Of a stretch of DNA of 64,000 nt, positions 1-8,265 are shown piece after piece. Every line of letters begins with the position of its first letter. The first letter of the stretch is position 1. Below the pieces are notes generated by a model, which worked only from the letters and a program-made list of their open reading frames with translations, made no database searches and was not told the origin of the DNA. Position numbers and translations under genes: made by a program. Source of the DNA: Acidobacteriaceae bacterium (GTDB taxonomy: Bacteria > Acidobacteriota > Terriglobia > Terriglobales > Acidobacteriaceae); NCBI GenBank assembly GCA_030037545.1, contig JASHRF010000061.1, positions 17,033 through 81,032 of the forward strand, read 5' to 3'.

Positions 1-2732
1 AGAGCGTTATAGATAGCCTGCGCGCCGTTCAGGGTGTCGGCGATTGAACCCCAGTTGGGAAACGGCCGGTCGGTCAGCGGGCGCGACTCGGCCGGCGTGG
101 TGCTGGAATACGTCATGTCGTTCTCATCGCCGTAATACACCAGATCGTCGGTTCTCATGCCCACGTAAGAGATGCGGGTTCCGATGTTTCCTTTGAGTTC
201 TCTTTCAAAGGAGAGGTTCCACTGCATGGAGTAAGGATTTTTCCAGTCGATCTGATTGGCCGATGAGAAGATCGCGGTGCCATAGCCCTGCGCCGTGCCC
301 GGGCTGGTCTGCGGCCACGTGTAGGTGGGCGGATAATACGGAGCGCTTGTCAGGTTGTAATAATACAGCGTGGCCGCCTGCAGCGTATCGGTCATGGCAA
401 AAAAGCTGCTGCCGAGTATGGTGGTGTTGTAGATGCCGAACCCCGCGCTCACGACTGTCTTGTCATCGTTGAAGGGGCGCCATGCCAAGCCCACCCGCGG
501 CATAAAACGGTCCGTCTGCGCGTGGCGCAGCCCGCTCGGCAAACCCGCCTGGCTGTTGGAAAGCACTGGCGTGCAGGCCGCGTAAGCCGTGGTGCTGGGG
601 CCATAACCGCAGGCATCGAACTGATCCAGGAATACCGAATTCAGTTTGCTCGCGTAACCGTCAGGATAGATGACTTCGCCGGTCGTGGCCACGCTGGGAT
701 TGAAGTTCCCGATCGTTCCCGTGGTATCGTGCATGGCCGGATCGAACTCGTAGCGCAGGCCGAAGGAGAGCGTCAGCCGGGGCGTGACCCTCCACTGGTC
801 CTGCCCGTAGAGCGCGTAATATGCCGTTGCTCCGTCGTCCGTGGGAACCAGGGTGAAGTATTCGGTCTCGTACGGCGTCCCCGCCAAGTAGTCGGCAAAC
901 TGATACGCTGCCTGGGAGAAGGATTGACCGAAGAGGGCGCCAAAATACCCGCTCGTGTACAGCCCGGCAAAGGCGAATCCTTCCACGTTGGTCGTGGTCG
1001 CATTGCCCAGCGTGGTGAGCGAATGCAGGTCGCGGATATCTCCACCCATCTTGACCGTATGTTTGCCCCTGACCCAGGTCAGGTTATCGTCGTACTGAAT
1101 GAGATGACTCTGGTAGGTTTGGTTGTAATTGCCCGCATAAAGCGAGGTCAGCACGCTGGGAAAGTCGACCACCGTTTCCCCGTTGATGGGCAGGCCCGCC
1201 GTGACCGGATCGAATGCGGCACTGTCGGTGTACGGCGCTCCATTCAGCTCGTTGCGCTGGCCGTTTTCTTCGACCGTAAATCCGAAGCGGAATTCGTTGA
1301 GCAGGTTGGGCGTGAAGTTATAAATCAGCGAGCTGGCCAGAATTCTGTAATTGTCGAAATCCGTAATCGACGGAACCAGCAAATTCTGCGGATCGAGAAG
1401 CGTGATGTTCTTAAAAGTGTACCTGGCAAGGACGAGCGCCTTGGGGCTGAAGTGATGGTCGACGCGGGCGTCGAACTGATTGGTGTCGTAGTTGGAGGGG
1501 AGGTTCGCCGTGTAGTTGTAGCCCGCGCCGGCCTGGGCAGCCGCAATGGTGGTGTAGGGCGCGGAAGCCGGGAAATTCGGCGCCGGAAAGAGGCTCAGGA
1601 ACGGCATCGCCGAGGGGCTGATGGGGTTCACCTGATTATTCGAATAGGGGGTAGCATCGGCGGGATCGATTACCGGTTGGGTTGGAAATTCGACGCCGAA
1701 ATTCCCGCTCAGCATATCCGCGGTGGGAACCATCTCCTGGAACGGGGTCTGCTTGGGAAAACGAAAACCTTCGTAGGTGGCAAAGAAGAAAGTCCTGTCG
1801 CGGCCTTTGTAGAGATGGGGAATGCTCGCCGGGCCGCCCACACTGACGCCAAAATCGTTGCCCAGCAATTGGGGCTTGACGCTCACGCCAAAGGCCGTGG
1901 CATCGAGGGCGCTGTTCTGGAAATGCCAAAATCCCGTCCCGTGGTATTGGTTTCCTCCGCTCTTGGAGACGACCGTAATCTCTCCCGCCTGGCCGAATTC
2001 CGCATTGTTGTTCACGCCATCCACGCGGATTTCCGCGATGGACTCCGCGGAAGGGAAGGCGTCGGCCAGGGGTATGTTGTAGCGCACATTCTGCGTGGAG
2101 ATGCCGTCGACGGACGCTTCGTTCTGCGAAGGCTGCCCACCTTGCACCGAGAAGCCCATGTTCCCCGAGCTGCCGCTGGCCGATGGCGAGCTGGTGCCGG
2201 ATGCGGTATCGGTTTGCACTCCGGGAAGGGCCTGAATCACGTTCAGTGGGCTCGTGCCACCGCTCCCGTAATAGTTTACTGGCAGATTCGATACATTTTG
2301 TCCGCTCAGAGTGGCGGAAATCGAAGCCGTTTCGGTGTTGATGGCTCCCGCGGACTCCGCGTTTACGGTCACCTCTTCCTTCGCGGCCGCCACGGCCAGG
2401 GACACGTCCGCTCGTAGCTCCTGCCGCGCCGAGAGCCGAAGGCCCTCAATGAACTTGGTTTCAAAGCCCGTCTTACTCACCTGAAGCCGGTAGGTTCCAG
2501 GCGTGAGTTCCAAAGCCTGGTAATTTCCGCCGGTGTCGGTTTGATAGGTGGCAGTTACTCCTTCGTCGACGTTCGTGACCTTGACCGTAGCATCGGGAAT
2601 CACCGCTCCGCTGGCGTCCTTGACCGTGCCCAGAATAGTCGATTGCGTCGACTGGGCCAGCAAAACCGGCGTGATCAGGATGGCCACCGCCGCCAGAATA
2701 TTTTGGAAAGAATGGATTACAGAAAACCGCAC
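1..2732 (-). CDS. TonB-dependent receptor, Oar-like (3' end outside window)
   Basis: Outer-membrane receptor/transporter of the Oar-like acidobacterial type. The minus-strand frame is open from a GTG at 2732 to the window edge (about 910 codons). GTG is preceded by GGGAGGTGAATC, a strong ribosome site. The N-terminus is a signal peptide ending near residue 26 (PVLLA/QST), followed by a carboxypeptidase-regulatory-like beta-sandwich (about residues 28-110; motif GTVKDASGAVIPDATVKVTN), then plug and barrel-type sequence (for example LPVNYYGSG, QYDDNLTWVRGKHTVKMGGD, YALYGQDQWRVTPRLTLSFGLRYEFD). Full family members are about 1000-1300 residues, so the last part of the barrel is missing here. Substrate cannot be read from sequence; the family imports or exports large molecules, and neighbours suggest saccharides. 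Long plus-strand reading frames over it are antisense shadows. Confidence 0.9.
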   Translation of the reverse strand, partial: MRFSVIHSFQNILAAVAILITPVLLAQSTQSTILGTVKDASGAVIPDATVKVTNVDEGVTATYQTDTGGNYQALELTPGTYRLQVSKTGFETKFIEGLRLSARQELRADVSLAVAAAKEEVTVNAESAGAINTETASISATLSGQNVSNLPVNYYGSGGTSPLNVIQALPGVQTDTASGTSSPSASGSSGNMGFSVQGGQPSQNEASVDGISTQNVRYNIPLADAFPSAESIAEIRVDGVNNNAEFGQAGEITVVSKSGGNQYHGTGFWHFQNSALDATAFGVSVKPQLLGNDFGVSVGGPASIPHLYKGRDRTFFFATYEGFRFPKQTPFQEMVPTADMLSGNFGVEFPTQPVIDPADATPYSNNQVNPISPSAMPFLSLFPAPNFPASAPYTTIAAAQAGAGYNYTANLPSNYDTNQFDARVDHHFSPKALVLARYTFKNITLLDPQNLLVPSITDFDNYRILASSLIYNFTPNLLNEFRFGFTVEENGQRNELNGAPYTDSAAFDPVTAGLPINGETVVDFPSVLTSLYAGNYNQTYQSHLIQYDDNLTWVRGKHTVKMGGDIRDLHSLTTLGNATTTNVEGFAFAGLYTSGYFGALFGQSFSQAAYQFADYLAGTPYETEYFTLVPTDDGATAYYALYGQDQWRVTPRLTLSFGLRYEFDPAMHDTTGTIGNFNPSVATTGEVIYPDGYASKLNSVFLDQFDACGYGPSTTAYAACTPVLSNSQAGLPSGLRHAQTDRFMPRVGLAWRPFNDDKTVVSAGFGIYNTTILGSSFFAMTDTLQAATLYYYNLTSAPYYPPTYTWPQTSPGTAQGYGTAIFSSANQIDWKNPYSMQWNLSFERELKGNIGTRISYVGMRTDDLVYYGDENDMTYSSTTPAESRPLTDRPFPNWGSIADTLNGAQAIYNA

Positions 2733-2799
2733 GATTCACCTCCCAAATGGAAACAGCGAAACGGTGACACGTGGACATCTCATGTATATTGCGCATGTT

Positions 2800-2829
2800 A
2801 CAATATGAGCGACGCTCAACTTTTGTCAA
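2800..2829 (-). promoter_or_regulatory. sigma70-type promoter of the TonB receptor gene
   Basis: On the minus strand TTGACA (2829-2824) is followed by an 18-base spacer and TATTGT (2805-2800), about 68 bases upstream of the GTG start at 2732. A perfect -35 hexamer with acceptable spacing makes this a credible promoter; it is not experimentally known. Confidence 0.5.
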
Positions 2830-2836
2830 GTGAAAA

Positions 2837-2872
2837 TTCGGTAATGGGCCGATTTCGAGACCCATTACCGAA
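2837..2872. promoter_or_regulatory. 12-bp inverted repeat upstream of the TonB receptor promoter
   Basis: TTCGGTAATGGG (2837-2848) and CCCATTACCGAA (2861-2872) are perfect inverted arms around a 12-base loop. It sits 88 bases beyond the phospholipase stop and just upstream of the receptor -35. On the minus strand it is followed by AATTTTC, so it may be the phospholipase terminator, an operator/activator site, or both. The GGTAAYGG core recurs as GGTAACGG in the palindrome at 56148-56182. Confidence 0.45.
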
Positions 2873-2959
2873 AATTCCATGGATCAAGATCTCAACTTTG
2901 CGGCCCGCATTGCTGATCTCGCGGAAACAGGCCCTTCTGAGCCTGGAATGACCAGGCGC

Positions 2960-4147
2960 TCAACGCGGCACGGCAGGCTCAAGCATTGAATCCATGCAGG
3001 TTGGAGGCGTGGTCACCGGGTTGCAACGGGCCGGAAGCTTATCGGGCAAGGCGACAAAATATCCAGACCATTTGGCGGGCTCAAACCATGGATAATCGGT
3101 GCTTACAATCTGGGCCCCGCTCGCCAGTGCTCTGTCCCGGCGGCGGACATCGCCGCTGCGCGCCTCGGCAGTATCTGAATCCGCCATGGTGCGCACCAGG
3201 TAGCCCTGGCGGACCAGCGCTGCAATGGCCTCTGCGTTTGTGTCGTTCTCCTCGACAAAAGCGGCGTCAGGATGGCCTGGAGTTGCATTGGTGAAGAGAA
3301 CGCGCCCGCGCAATGCTGGGTGTCCTTGCAGGTAAATCGGCCCAGCCCAGGCCTGGTCCATGAGAAAGATCACCTTACCGCGCGCCTTCCCCAATGTGGG
3401 CCAACCATCCTTCCGAACCGCCCGTTCCAGCGTGCGACGGTGTCCGCGCACCTGGTCCGGTGTGATCACCTCGTCCTTGGAAAAGACCGATCGGATGGCT
3501 GCATCCAGCGCGTCGAAAGTCACGGCCGTGAAATGCTCGGGGATGGTCCAGGGAAAATTCGCATCCGGCACATCGCGCTTGGTTTCCACCAGAATGAAGA
3601 TGGGGACGTGGTGCGGATGGGCCTTCGACCAGTTGCGCACCATCTCCAGGCAGGCCGTGAACGGCTGGCAGTTGCTCGCATAATCCACATCCTGCACGTG
3701 CATCACCTTGAAGCCTGCCTTCAGCATCACGCCCTTCGGGTAGGGATCGGGATCGGCGGGCAACCCGGCCTGCGCAACGAAAACCTGCCCCATCGGATGA
3801 GCATAGAGGCCGCCCTTGCTATCGGCGAAGATATCCAGCTCGATCTGCCGGATTCCACGATTCAACTGCACCGCCAATCCGGCGTGCGCATAATCCAGCT
3901 CCGCAAACGCCCTGGGATCTTTCTGTTGCACCAGCTTGGCAATCGAGGGCAGAAGCCCGGCGTGATAGCTGTTGTGCGTCCCGATCACCTGGATCTGGTT
4001 GATCCGAACCGCGTTGTCGCCATCCCCGGCCTGCGCGCTCTGCTGCGCATGGGCAAACATTGCGATCATTAAGATTCCAGCCACAGCGACAGCCAACATG
4101 GGTGCTCTCACCAAAGCTTTCCCCCTGCCAACATGTTCATTGCTCAT
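2960..4147 (-). CDS. Secreted Ca2+-dependent phosphatidylinositol-specific phospholipase C-like protein
   Basis: Predicted exported phosphodiesterase of the bacterial/fungal PI-PLC C1 family, which cleaves phosphoinositide or related phosphodiester lipids. I chose ATG at 4147 (MSNEHVGRGK) because GGGAG lies 4 bases upstream; the frame is open further upstream to 4261 without a better ribosome site. This gives 395 residues. A hydrophobic segment (MLAVAVAGILMIAMFAHA) is the signal peptide. Family signs are QVIGTHNSYH near the mature N-terminus (first catalytic His), QLNRGIRQIELDIFAD (metal-binding Glu/Asp), KVMHVQDVDYASNC (second His), FILVETK and STDYPW near the C-terminus. It lies upstream of the TonB receptor on the same strand and diverges from the MFS gene. 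The exact lipid substrate is not known. Confidence 0.85.
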   Translation of the reverse strand: MSNEHVGRGKALVRAPMLAVAVAGILMIAMFAHAQQSAQAGDGDNAVRINQIQVIGTHNSYHAGLLPSIAKLVQQKDPRAFAELDYAHAGLAVQLNRGIRQIELDIFADSKGGLYAHPMGQVFVAQAGLPADPDPYPKGVMLKAGFKVMHVQDVDYASNCQPFTACLEMVRNWSKAHPHHVPIFILVETKRDVPDANFPWTIPEHFTAVTFDALDAAIRSVFSKDEVITPDQVRGHRRTLERAVRKDGWPTLGKARGKVIFLMDQAWAGPIYLQGHPALRGRVLFTNATPGHPDAAFVEENDTNAEAIAALVRQGYLVRTMADSDTAEARSGDVRRRDRALASGAQIVSTDYPWFEPAKWSGYFVALPDKLPARCNPVTTPPTCMDSMLEPAVPR

Positions 4148-4353
4148 GTTACTCCCAAACCCGGCCTCGGCCTCGGAAAACAACCCGAATTCCGCCATTC
4201 GCCCTGCTGCTGATTGGCCTGCGTCCGGCGCATGGAAAGTGGGGCATCTGTGATCGAACATCCGATCGCCATATTATGCTGGAGGCAGTCTTGCCCGCAC
4301 ATCTGGCCTTATGCACGGTTGTGCCGCTTGCGGACCGTCGAAAGGGTAGGTTG

Positions 4354-5526
4354 GTGTTGAACAGGGTTCTGCCGCAAAGGCGCGACCGGATGATTCTGCT
4401 TCCCGTCGTCGGGGCGCAACTCATTGTCACCACCAGCCTTTTCCTCATGCCGGTTATTATTGACACGCTCCAGGTTCACGCCGGCCTTTCGGCGAAGGCT
4501 GCCGGATCGTTGTTGAGCATGGAGCTCGCCACTTCGGCCCTCACCACTTTATGTGTCTCCGTGTGGCGCCGCAACCATTCGTCGCGGCATTGGGCATTCG
4601 CCGGCGGGCTGCTCACAGTTGCCGCCACTGCGCTCACCCTCATCTCAGCCGCACCACTGCTTCTTTTTGCCACCCGGTTCCTGGCTGGAGTTGGAGCGGG
4701 TGTGGTGGGCGCCGAAGCAACCAGCGTTCTGGCGTGCGGAATCGACCGGGAACGGCTGATCGCGACCGTGACCATCGTTTCCATTGTTGACGCCGCGTTT
4801 TGGCTTGCGGTACTGCCTTACATGATCGACAGCATTGGATATCGGGCGCCCTATGCCTGTCTTCTGCTCATCTGCTTGAGCGGCACATATCTGTTGCGGC
4901 GCCTGCCCTCGTTCTCCATCCGGCAGGGCGCCACTGTGCAGGCTTCCCGGTCACCCTTTGCCGTATTCGCCGTACTTGTCTTTGCCGCTGTCTTTCTCAC
5001 CCAGTTGGGGCAAGGCGCATTCTGGAGCATGGAAAGCATTTATGGCAGCAACGCCGGGTTCAACAACCATGCCATCGGCATGATCCTTTCCATCGTCACA
5101 CTGCTCTTGTTGCTCGGCGCCCTCGGGGCGGCGTGGACCGGCAATCGCTTCGGGCGTTTGCCTTCGCTGCTGACGCTCATCGCAACGAATGCGCTTTCGA
5201 TCCTTCTCGTCAGCACCATCGCGGTCCACATTGTCTATGTCGCAGCTAACGTTCTGCAGTCGCTCACCAACCTTTCTTCGGTGATCTATCAACTTGCTTT
5301 GGCGGCCAGCCTAGATCGCTCGGGACGGGCAGTCGCGGTGAGCACAGCCCTGGTAACGCTTGGCAATGGCCTGGGGCCAGGTCTCGCGGCTGGCTTGAGC
5401 GCTGGCTTTTCCGCGCCCTCGGTGGGCGTATGTGTTCTCGGTTTCAACGCTGCGGCTTTGGGCTTTTATTGCGCGGTCGCATGGCGCCGGATGGCCAGGC
5501 CGGAAACATCTGCTACTCTGACGTAA
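4354..5526 (+). CDS. MFS transporter
   Basis: Inner-membrane major facilitator superfamily permease, about 390 residues with roughly 12 hydrophobic segments (LLPVVGAQLIVTTSLFLMPVII; LLTVAATALTLISAAPLLLF; ATRFLAGVGAGVVGAEATS; FAVFAVLVFAAVFLTQLG; MILSIVTLLLLLGALGAAW; LTLIATNALSILLVSTIAV). The RFLAGVGAGVVGAE segment resembles MFS motif C. The frame runs open from 4060, but that part is antisense to the phospholipase. GTG at 4354 has AAAGGG seven bases upstream; ATG at 4390 and ATG at 4276 are alternatives, the former starting right at TM1. Substrate unknown. The aldehyde dehydrogenase follows 107 bases downstream on the same strand, so the two may be co-transcribed. Confidence 0.8.
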   Translation: MLNRVLPQRRDRMILLPVVGAQLIVTTSLFLMPVIIDTLQVHAGLSAKAAGSLLSMELATSALTTLCVSVWRRNHSSRHWAFAGGLLTVAATALTLISAAPLLLFATRFLAGVGAGVVGAEATSVLACGIDRERLIATVTIVSIVDAAFWLAVLPYMIDSIGYRAPYACLLLICLSGTYLLRRLPSFSIRQGATVQASRSPFAVFAVLVFAAVFLTQLGQGAFWSMESIYGSNAGFNNHAIGMILSIVTLLLLLGALGAAWTGNRFGRLPSLLTLIATNALSILLVSTIAVHIVYVAANVLQSLTNLSSVIYQLALAASLDRSGRAVAVSTALVTLGNGLGPGLAAGLSAGFSAPSVGVCVLGFNAAALGFYCAVAWRRMARPETSATLT

Positions 5527-5633
5527 CCGTCGCATTCGCTCCCATGGGCGGCCGCCAAGTCCGGGTGCGCAAGCTCATGGTTAGCGGCCATGGCTCCCAA
5601 CCCAAGCAAGGAAATTGAATTCGCTCCAGTTCC

Positions 5634-7055
5634 ATGAATGACGACCTGACCAATACGGATGTGATTAATACGGCCGAAGCGATCTTGCCGGAGCGCCGTC
5701 TTGAGAGACTGCGAACCGTTGTCGACGCCGGCATGGCGCGCTCCTTTTCGTGGCGCAAGACTCAACTCGACGGGCTGCTGCGTTTTGTCGAGGACCATCA
5801 AACGGCCATGCTTGAAGCCCTGAAAGCGGACCTGGGTCGTTGCCCAACCGAAGCCCGCCTGGTAGACGTCACCATGGTCTGCGCCGAGATACAACGTATG
5901 CGGCGCCATCTGCGCAAATGGTTGCGGCCCCGTTTTGTTCACACTCCCCTTGCGGCGCAGCCGGGAAAAAGTTGGATCGAGCAGGAGCCATTTGGCTTGG
6001 CGCTGATCCTGGGCACGTGGAACTATCCGTTTCAGCAGATTCTCCTTCCGCTTGCCGGAGCGCTGGCCGCCGGCAATGCCGCGGTGGTCAAGCTGAGTGA
6101 GGTTGCGCCGCGCGCCGCTGCGCTGATGGCCGCGCATTTGGAGCATTACGTCGATCCGGAGGCAGTCATCGTCATTACCGGCGGTCCGGAAACAGCTTCG
6201 CAACTTCTCGAATTCCGGTTTGACAAGATTTTTTTCTCCGGCCAGAGCCGCGTGGGCCGGATCGTGATGGCCGCGGCCGCGGCTCACTTGACGCCTGTGA
6301 CCCTCGAACTGGGCGGGAAAAATCCGGCGCTCCTTGCCCCCGATTGCCCACTCGAGGTCGCCGCTCGGCGCATTGCCTGGGGCCGCTTCATGAACGCTGG
6401 CCAGCTTTGTGTGGCGCCCGATTATGTCCTGGCGCCGGAACCGCTGCGTCTGCCTCTGATCGCTGCCCTGCAACGGGCCATAAAACGCTTTTATGGGCCC
6501 GACCCGCAGCGCAGCGACTCCTTTGCGCGCATTGTTAATCAGCGTCATTTTCAAAGGTTGCTGGCGCTCATGCACGATGGCCGCATTGCCGTCGGGGGCC
6601 AGTCGGATCCGGCCGACTTGTATATTGCGCCCACCGTGCTTACCGATTTGCCCGGCCATGCCGCGGTTCTCGAAGAAGAGATCTTCGGCCCCATACTGCC
6701 GGTTGTCGGGTACGCAGAAATCGAAGATGCCCTGGCCTTTGTCAGGCAACGGCCCAAACCGCTGGCGCTCTACCTCTTCACCAGGAATCGCAGGTTGCAG
6801 CAACAGGTGATTCGCGGCACAAGTTCAGGGAGTGTTGTAGTAAACGACGTCCTGGTCAACCAGATTGTCCCCGGCCTTCCCTTTGGCGGCGTCGGCAGCA
6901 GCGGGATGGGCGCCTTTCACGGCCGCTACACGCTTGACGCTTTTTCCCATGCCAAAGCCGTGGTGCGCCGGTCGTTCCGCGCCGATATCGACGCGCGCTA
7001 TCCGCCCTTCAGCGAGATGAAGGACCAGCTTTTGACCTGGCTGATTTCCCGGTAG
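5634..7055 (+). CDS. Aldehyde dehydrogenase, class 3 / coniferyl-aldehyde type
   Basis: NAD(P)-dependent oxidation of a fatty or aromatic aldehyde to the acid. The 473-residue length and the order of motifs fit class 3 enzymes: LILGTWNYPFQQILLPLAGALAAGN, KIFFSGQSRVGRIV (coenzyme loop), TLELGGKNP with general base Glu about residue 225, NAGQLCVAPDY with catalytic Cys about residue 259, and EEEIFGPILPV. The C-terminus is hydrophilic rather than the membrane anchor of fatty aldehyde dehydrogenases. The start ATG (MNDDLTNTD) has only a weak upstream AAGGAAA. Its 3' end overlaps the convergent TetR gene by 47 bases. Physiological aldehyde not deducible; a lignin- or lipid-derived aldehyde is plausible. 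Confidence 0.92.
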   Translation: MNDDLTNTDVINTAEAILPERRLERLRTVVDAGMARSFSWRKTQLDGLLRFVEDHQTAMLEALKADLGRCPTEARLVDVTMVCAEIQRMRRHLRKWLRPRFVHTPLAAQPGKSWIEQEPFGLALILGTWNYPFQQILLPLAGALAAGNAAVVKLSEVAPRAAALMAAHLEHYVDPEAVIVITGGPETASQLLEFRFDKIFFSGQSRVGRIVMAAAAAHLTPVTLELGGKNPALLAPDCPLEVAARRIAWGRFMNAGQLCVAPDYVLAPEPLRLPLIAALQRAIKRFYGPDPQRSDSFARIVNQRHFQRLLALMHDGRIAVGGQSDPADLYIAPTVLTDLPGHAAVLEEEIFGPILPVVGYAEIEDALAFVRQRPKPLALYLFTRNRRLQQQVIRGTSSGSVVVNDVLVNQIVPGLPFGGVGSSGMGAFHGRYTLDAFSHAKAVVRRSFRADIDARYPPFSEMKDQLLTWLISR

Positions 7056-7770
7056 ATTTTGCTTTGCGAGCGGCGGCGCCGCGGCGGGCCTTTCTTTCTC
7101 CGCGGAGTGAAGAGGCACGGCCGCTTAACGTCACGGAATCGATGAGCAGAGAAATCGCCGCCTTTAAAGAAAGCAGGACGCGGGCACGATGCGGCTCGGG
7201 GAGGGTGAGAGCGAGACGCGTGGTGGCGCTGGCTGTCTCGATTGCGATCAAGGCGCAGTCGTAAACGGCGCTGGGGTTCGATCCGGGATACATCTTCTGC
7301 AATGCGCCGGCGATAACTCGGGCATTTTGAAGTGTGTCCTCGACATTGAGCGCGCGCAGCTCGATGGATGCGGCGACGCAACTCCATATTTCGATGAATG
7401 CGGGGTTGGAGGCCTGCAGCTCGGCCATCCGATCAATAATGATCCCGATCAGGCTGTTCGACTCATTCTTGCCTTCCTTGATGGCGTTGCGTATGCCAAC
7501 GGCCAAAGTCTCGGAAATTGCGGACGTGTAACGAGTCCACATCTCGCGCACAATGGCCAGTTTCATGGGGAAATACTGGTATACCGAAGCAATCGGCATC
7601 TTGGCCTCGCGCGCAATTTCGCGCATGGAAACTGCTTCATAGCCACGCGCTGCGAACAGGCGAAGAGCGGTTTCCAATACGCTTTCAAATCGGGCCTGGC
7701 TGCGCTCCTGGCGTGGGATCCGTTTGACTTGCGTTCTGCTTTCGACATCGAACATCGATCGTTTCTTCAT
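7009..7770 (-). CDS. TetR/AcrR family transcriptional regulator
   Basis: DNA-binding repressor of the TetR family, 253 residues from ATG at 7770 (MKKRSMFDVESR); an in-frame start at 7845 is less likely. The helix-turn-helix is near the N-terminus: RFESVLETALRLFAARGYEAVSMREIAREAKMPIASVYQYFPMKLAIVREMW is the typical TetR pattern ending in the YxxFxxK-like segment. The C-terminal domain is a generic ligand-binding helical bundle followed by a basic Arg/Lys/Ala/Ser-rich tail (RKARRGAAARKAKSTGKSARSKAG), which is unusual and may add non-specific DNA contact. It is convergent with the aldehyde dehydrogenase and divergent from the kinase operon at 8266, which makes that operon, or itself, the likely target. 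Confidence 0.88.
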   Translation of the reverse strand: MKKRSMFDVESRTQVKRIPRQERSQARFESVLETALRLFAARGYEAVSMREIAREAKMPIASVYQYFPMKLAIVREMWTRYTSAISETLAVGIRNAIKEGKNESNSLIGIIIDRMAELQASNPAFIEIWSCVAASIELRALNVEDTLQNARVIAGALQKMYPGSNPSAVYDCALIAIETASATTRLALTLPEPHRARVLLSLKAAISLLIDSVTLSGRASSLRGERKARRGAAARKAKSTGKSARSKAGPSSR

Positions 7771-8068
7771 GTGATTGGCCCGCGTGCGCAATTTCGCTTC
7801 CCGGCAATCGAACCTGCCCCGCCAAATTTGTCTATGAATTGCCACGGTACGGGTATTCCGCTCCGTTGCTCCGACCCCGCCGGGTTTCTCAATTTCTGCG
7901 CAGAATCGGCGTATCGCTCATCAAATAGACCATACACCATCCGTCAACAGTCAAAAGAAGCGGCCATCCAGCAGGCACATCTGGCTCCAGTTCTGCAGCA
8001 GGCACCCACGCGTCCGTGGCCTGGATCTGAAAGCCGGCGGATAGCGGTAAGCAGAGCCGGCTCCTCTA

Positions 8069-8097
8069 TTGACATATGTGACTCATGCTCATATTAT
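8069..8097 (+). promoter_or_regulatory. Strong sigma70-type promoter of the kinase/aldolase operon
   Basis: TTGACA (8069-8074), a 17-base spacer, then TATTAT (8092-8097). Both hexamers and spacing are near-consensus. Transcription would start near 8104, giving a leader of about 160 bases before the kinase ATG at 8266. Confidence 0.7.
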
Positions 8098-8108
8098 GCA
8101 GACAATTT

Positions 8109-8127
8109 TGCGGAAACAGTTTCCGCA
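8109..8127. promoter_or_regulatory. Perfect 19-bp palindrome, probable operator
   Basis: TGCGGAAAC-A-GTTTCCGCA is a perfect inverted repeat with a single central base, placed about 5-23 bases after the predicted transcription start. Its position would block transcription when bound. The TetR protein encoded at 7009-7770 is the nearest candidate binder, although the GGAAAC/GTTTCC arms also resemble sites of IclR/KdgR- and LacI-type sugar regulators. Confidence 0.6.
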
Positions 8128-8265
8128 CTTAGGATTGCTTTGCCGGCCGCGCGGAACAGCGCTCTTCTCGGCCAGGGCGGGCCGGATTTGCCGGCGGGTG
8201 CGCGTGTTAAGCGCATGCTGTTCGAGGAAGAGCTGCGCCTTTTAATTTAGCTTGAGGGACGAGCC

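Larger units (their letters stand above)
7771..8265. other. Divergent control region between TetR gene and kinase operon
   Basis: No credible gene. It holds the operon promoter at 8069-8097 and a 19-bp palindrome at 8109-8127, and must also contain the TetR gene promoter, which I could not place. GAGGGA at 8254-8259 is the kinase ribosome site. Confidence 0.7.

Noticed and set aside
522..2417. 631-codon plus-strand frame
   Set aside because: Antisense to the TonB receptor; composition is the low-complexity Arg/Gly/Val-rich pattern of a GC-rich shadow frame and it matches no family.
5466..6803. 445-codon minus-strand frame
   Set aside because: Antisense to the well-supported aldehyde dehydrogenase with all catalytic motifs.
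7189..8250. 353-codon plus-strand frame
   Set aside because: Lies opposite the TetR gene and runs through the promoter and palindrome region; no ribosome site or family signs.
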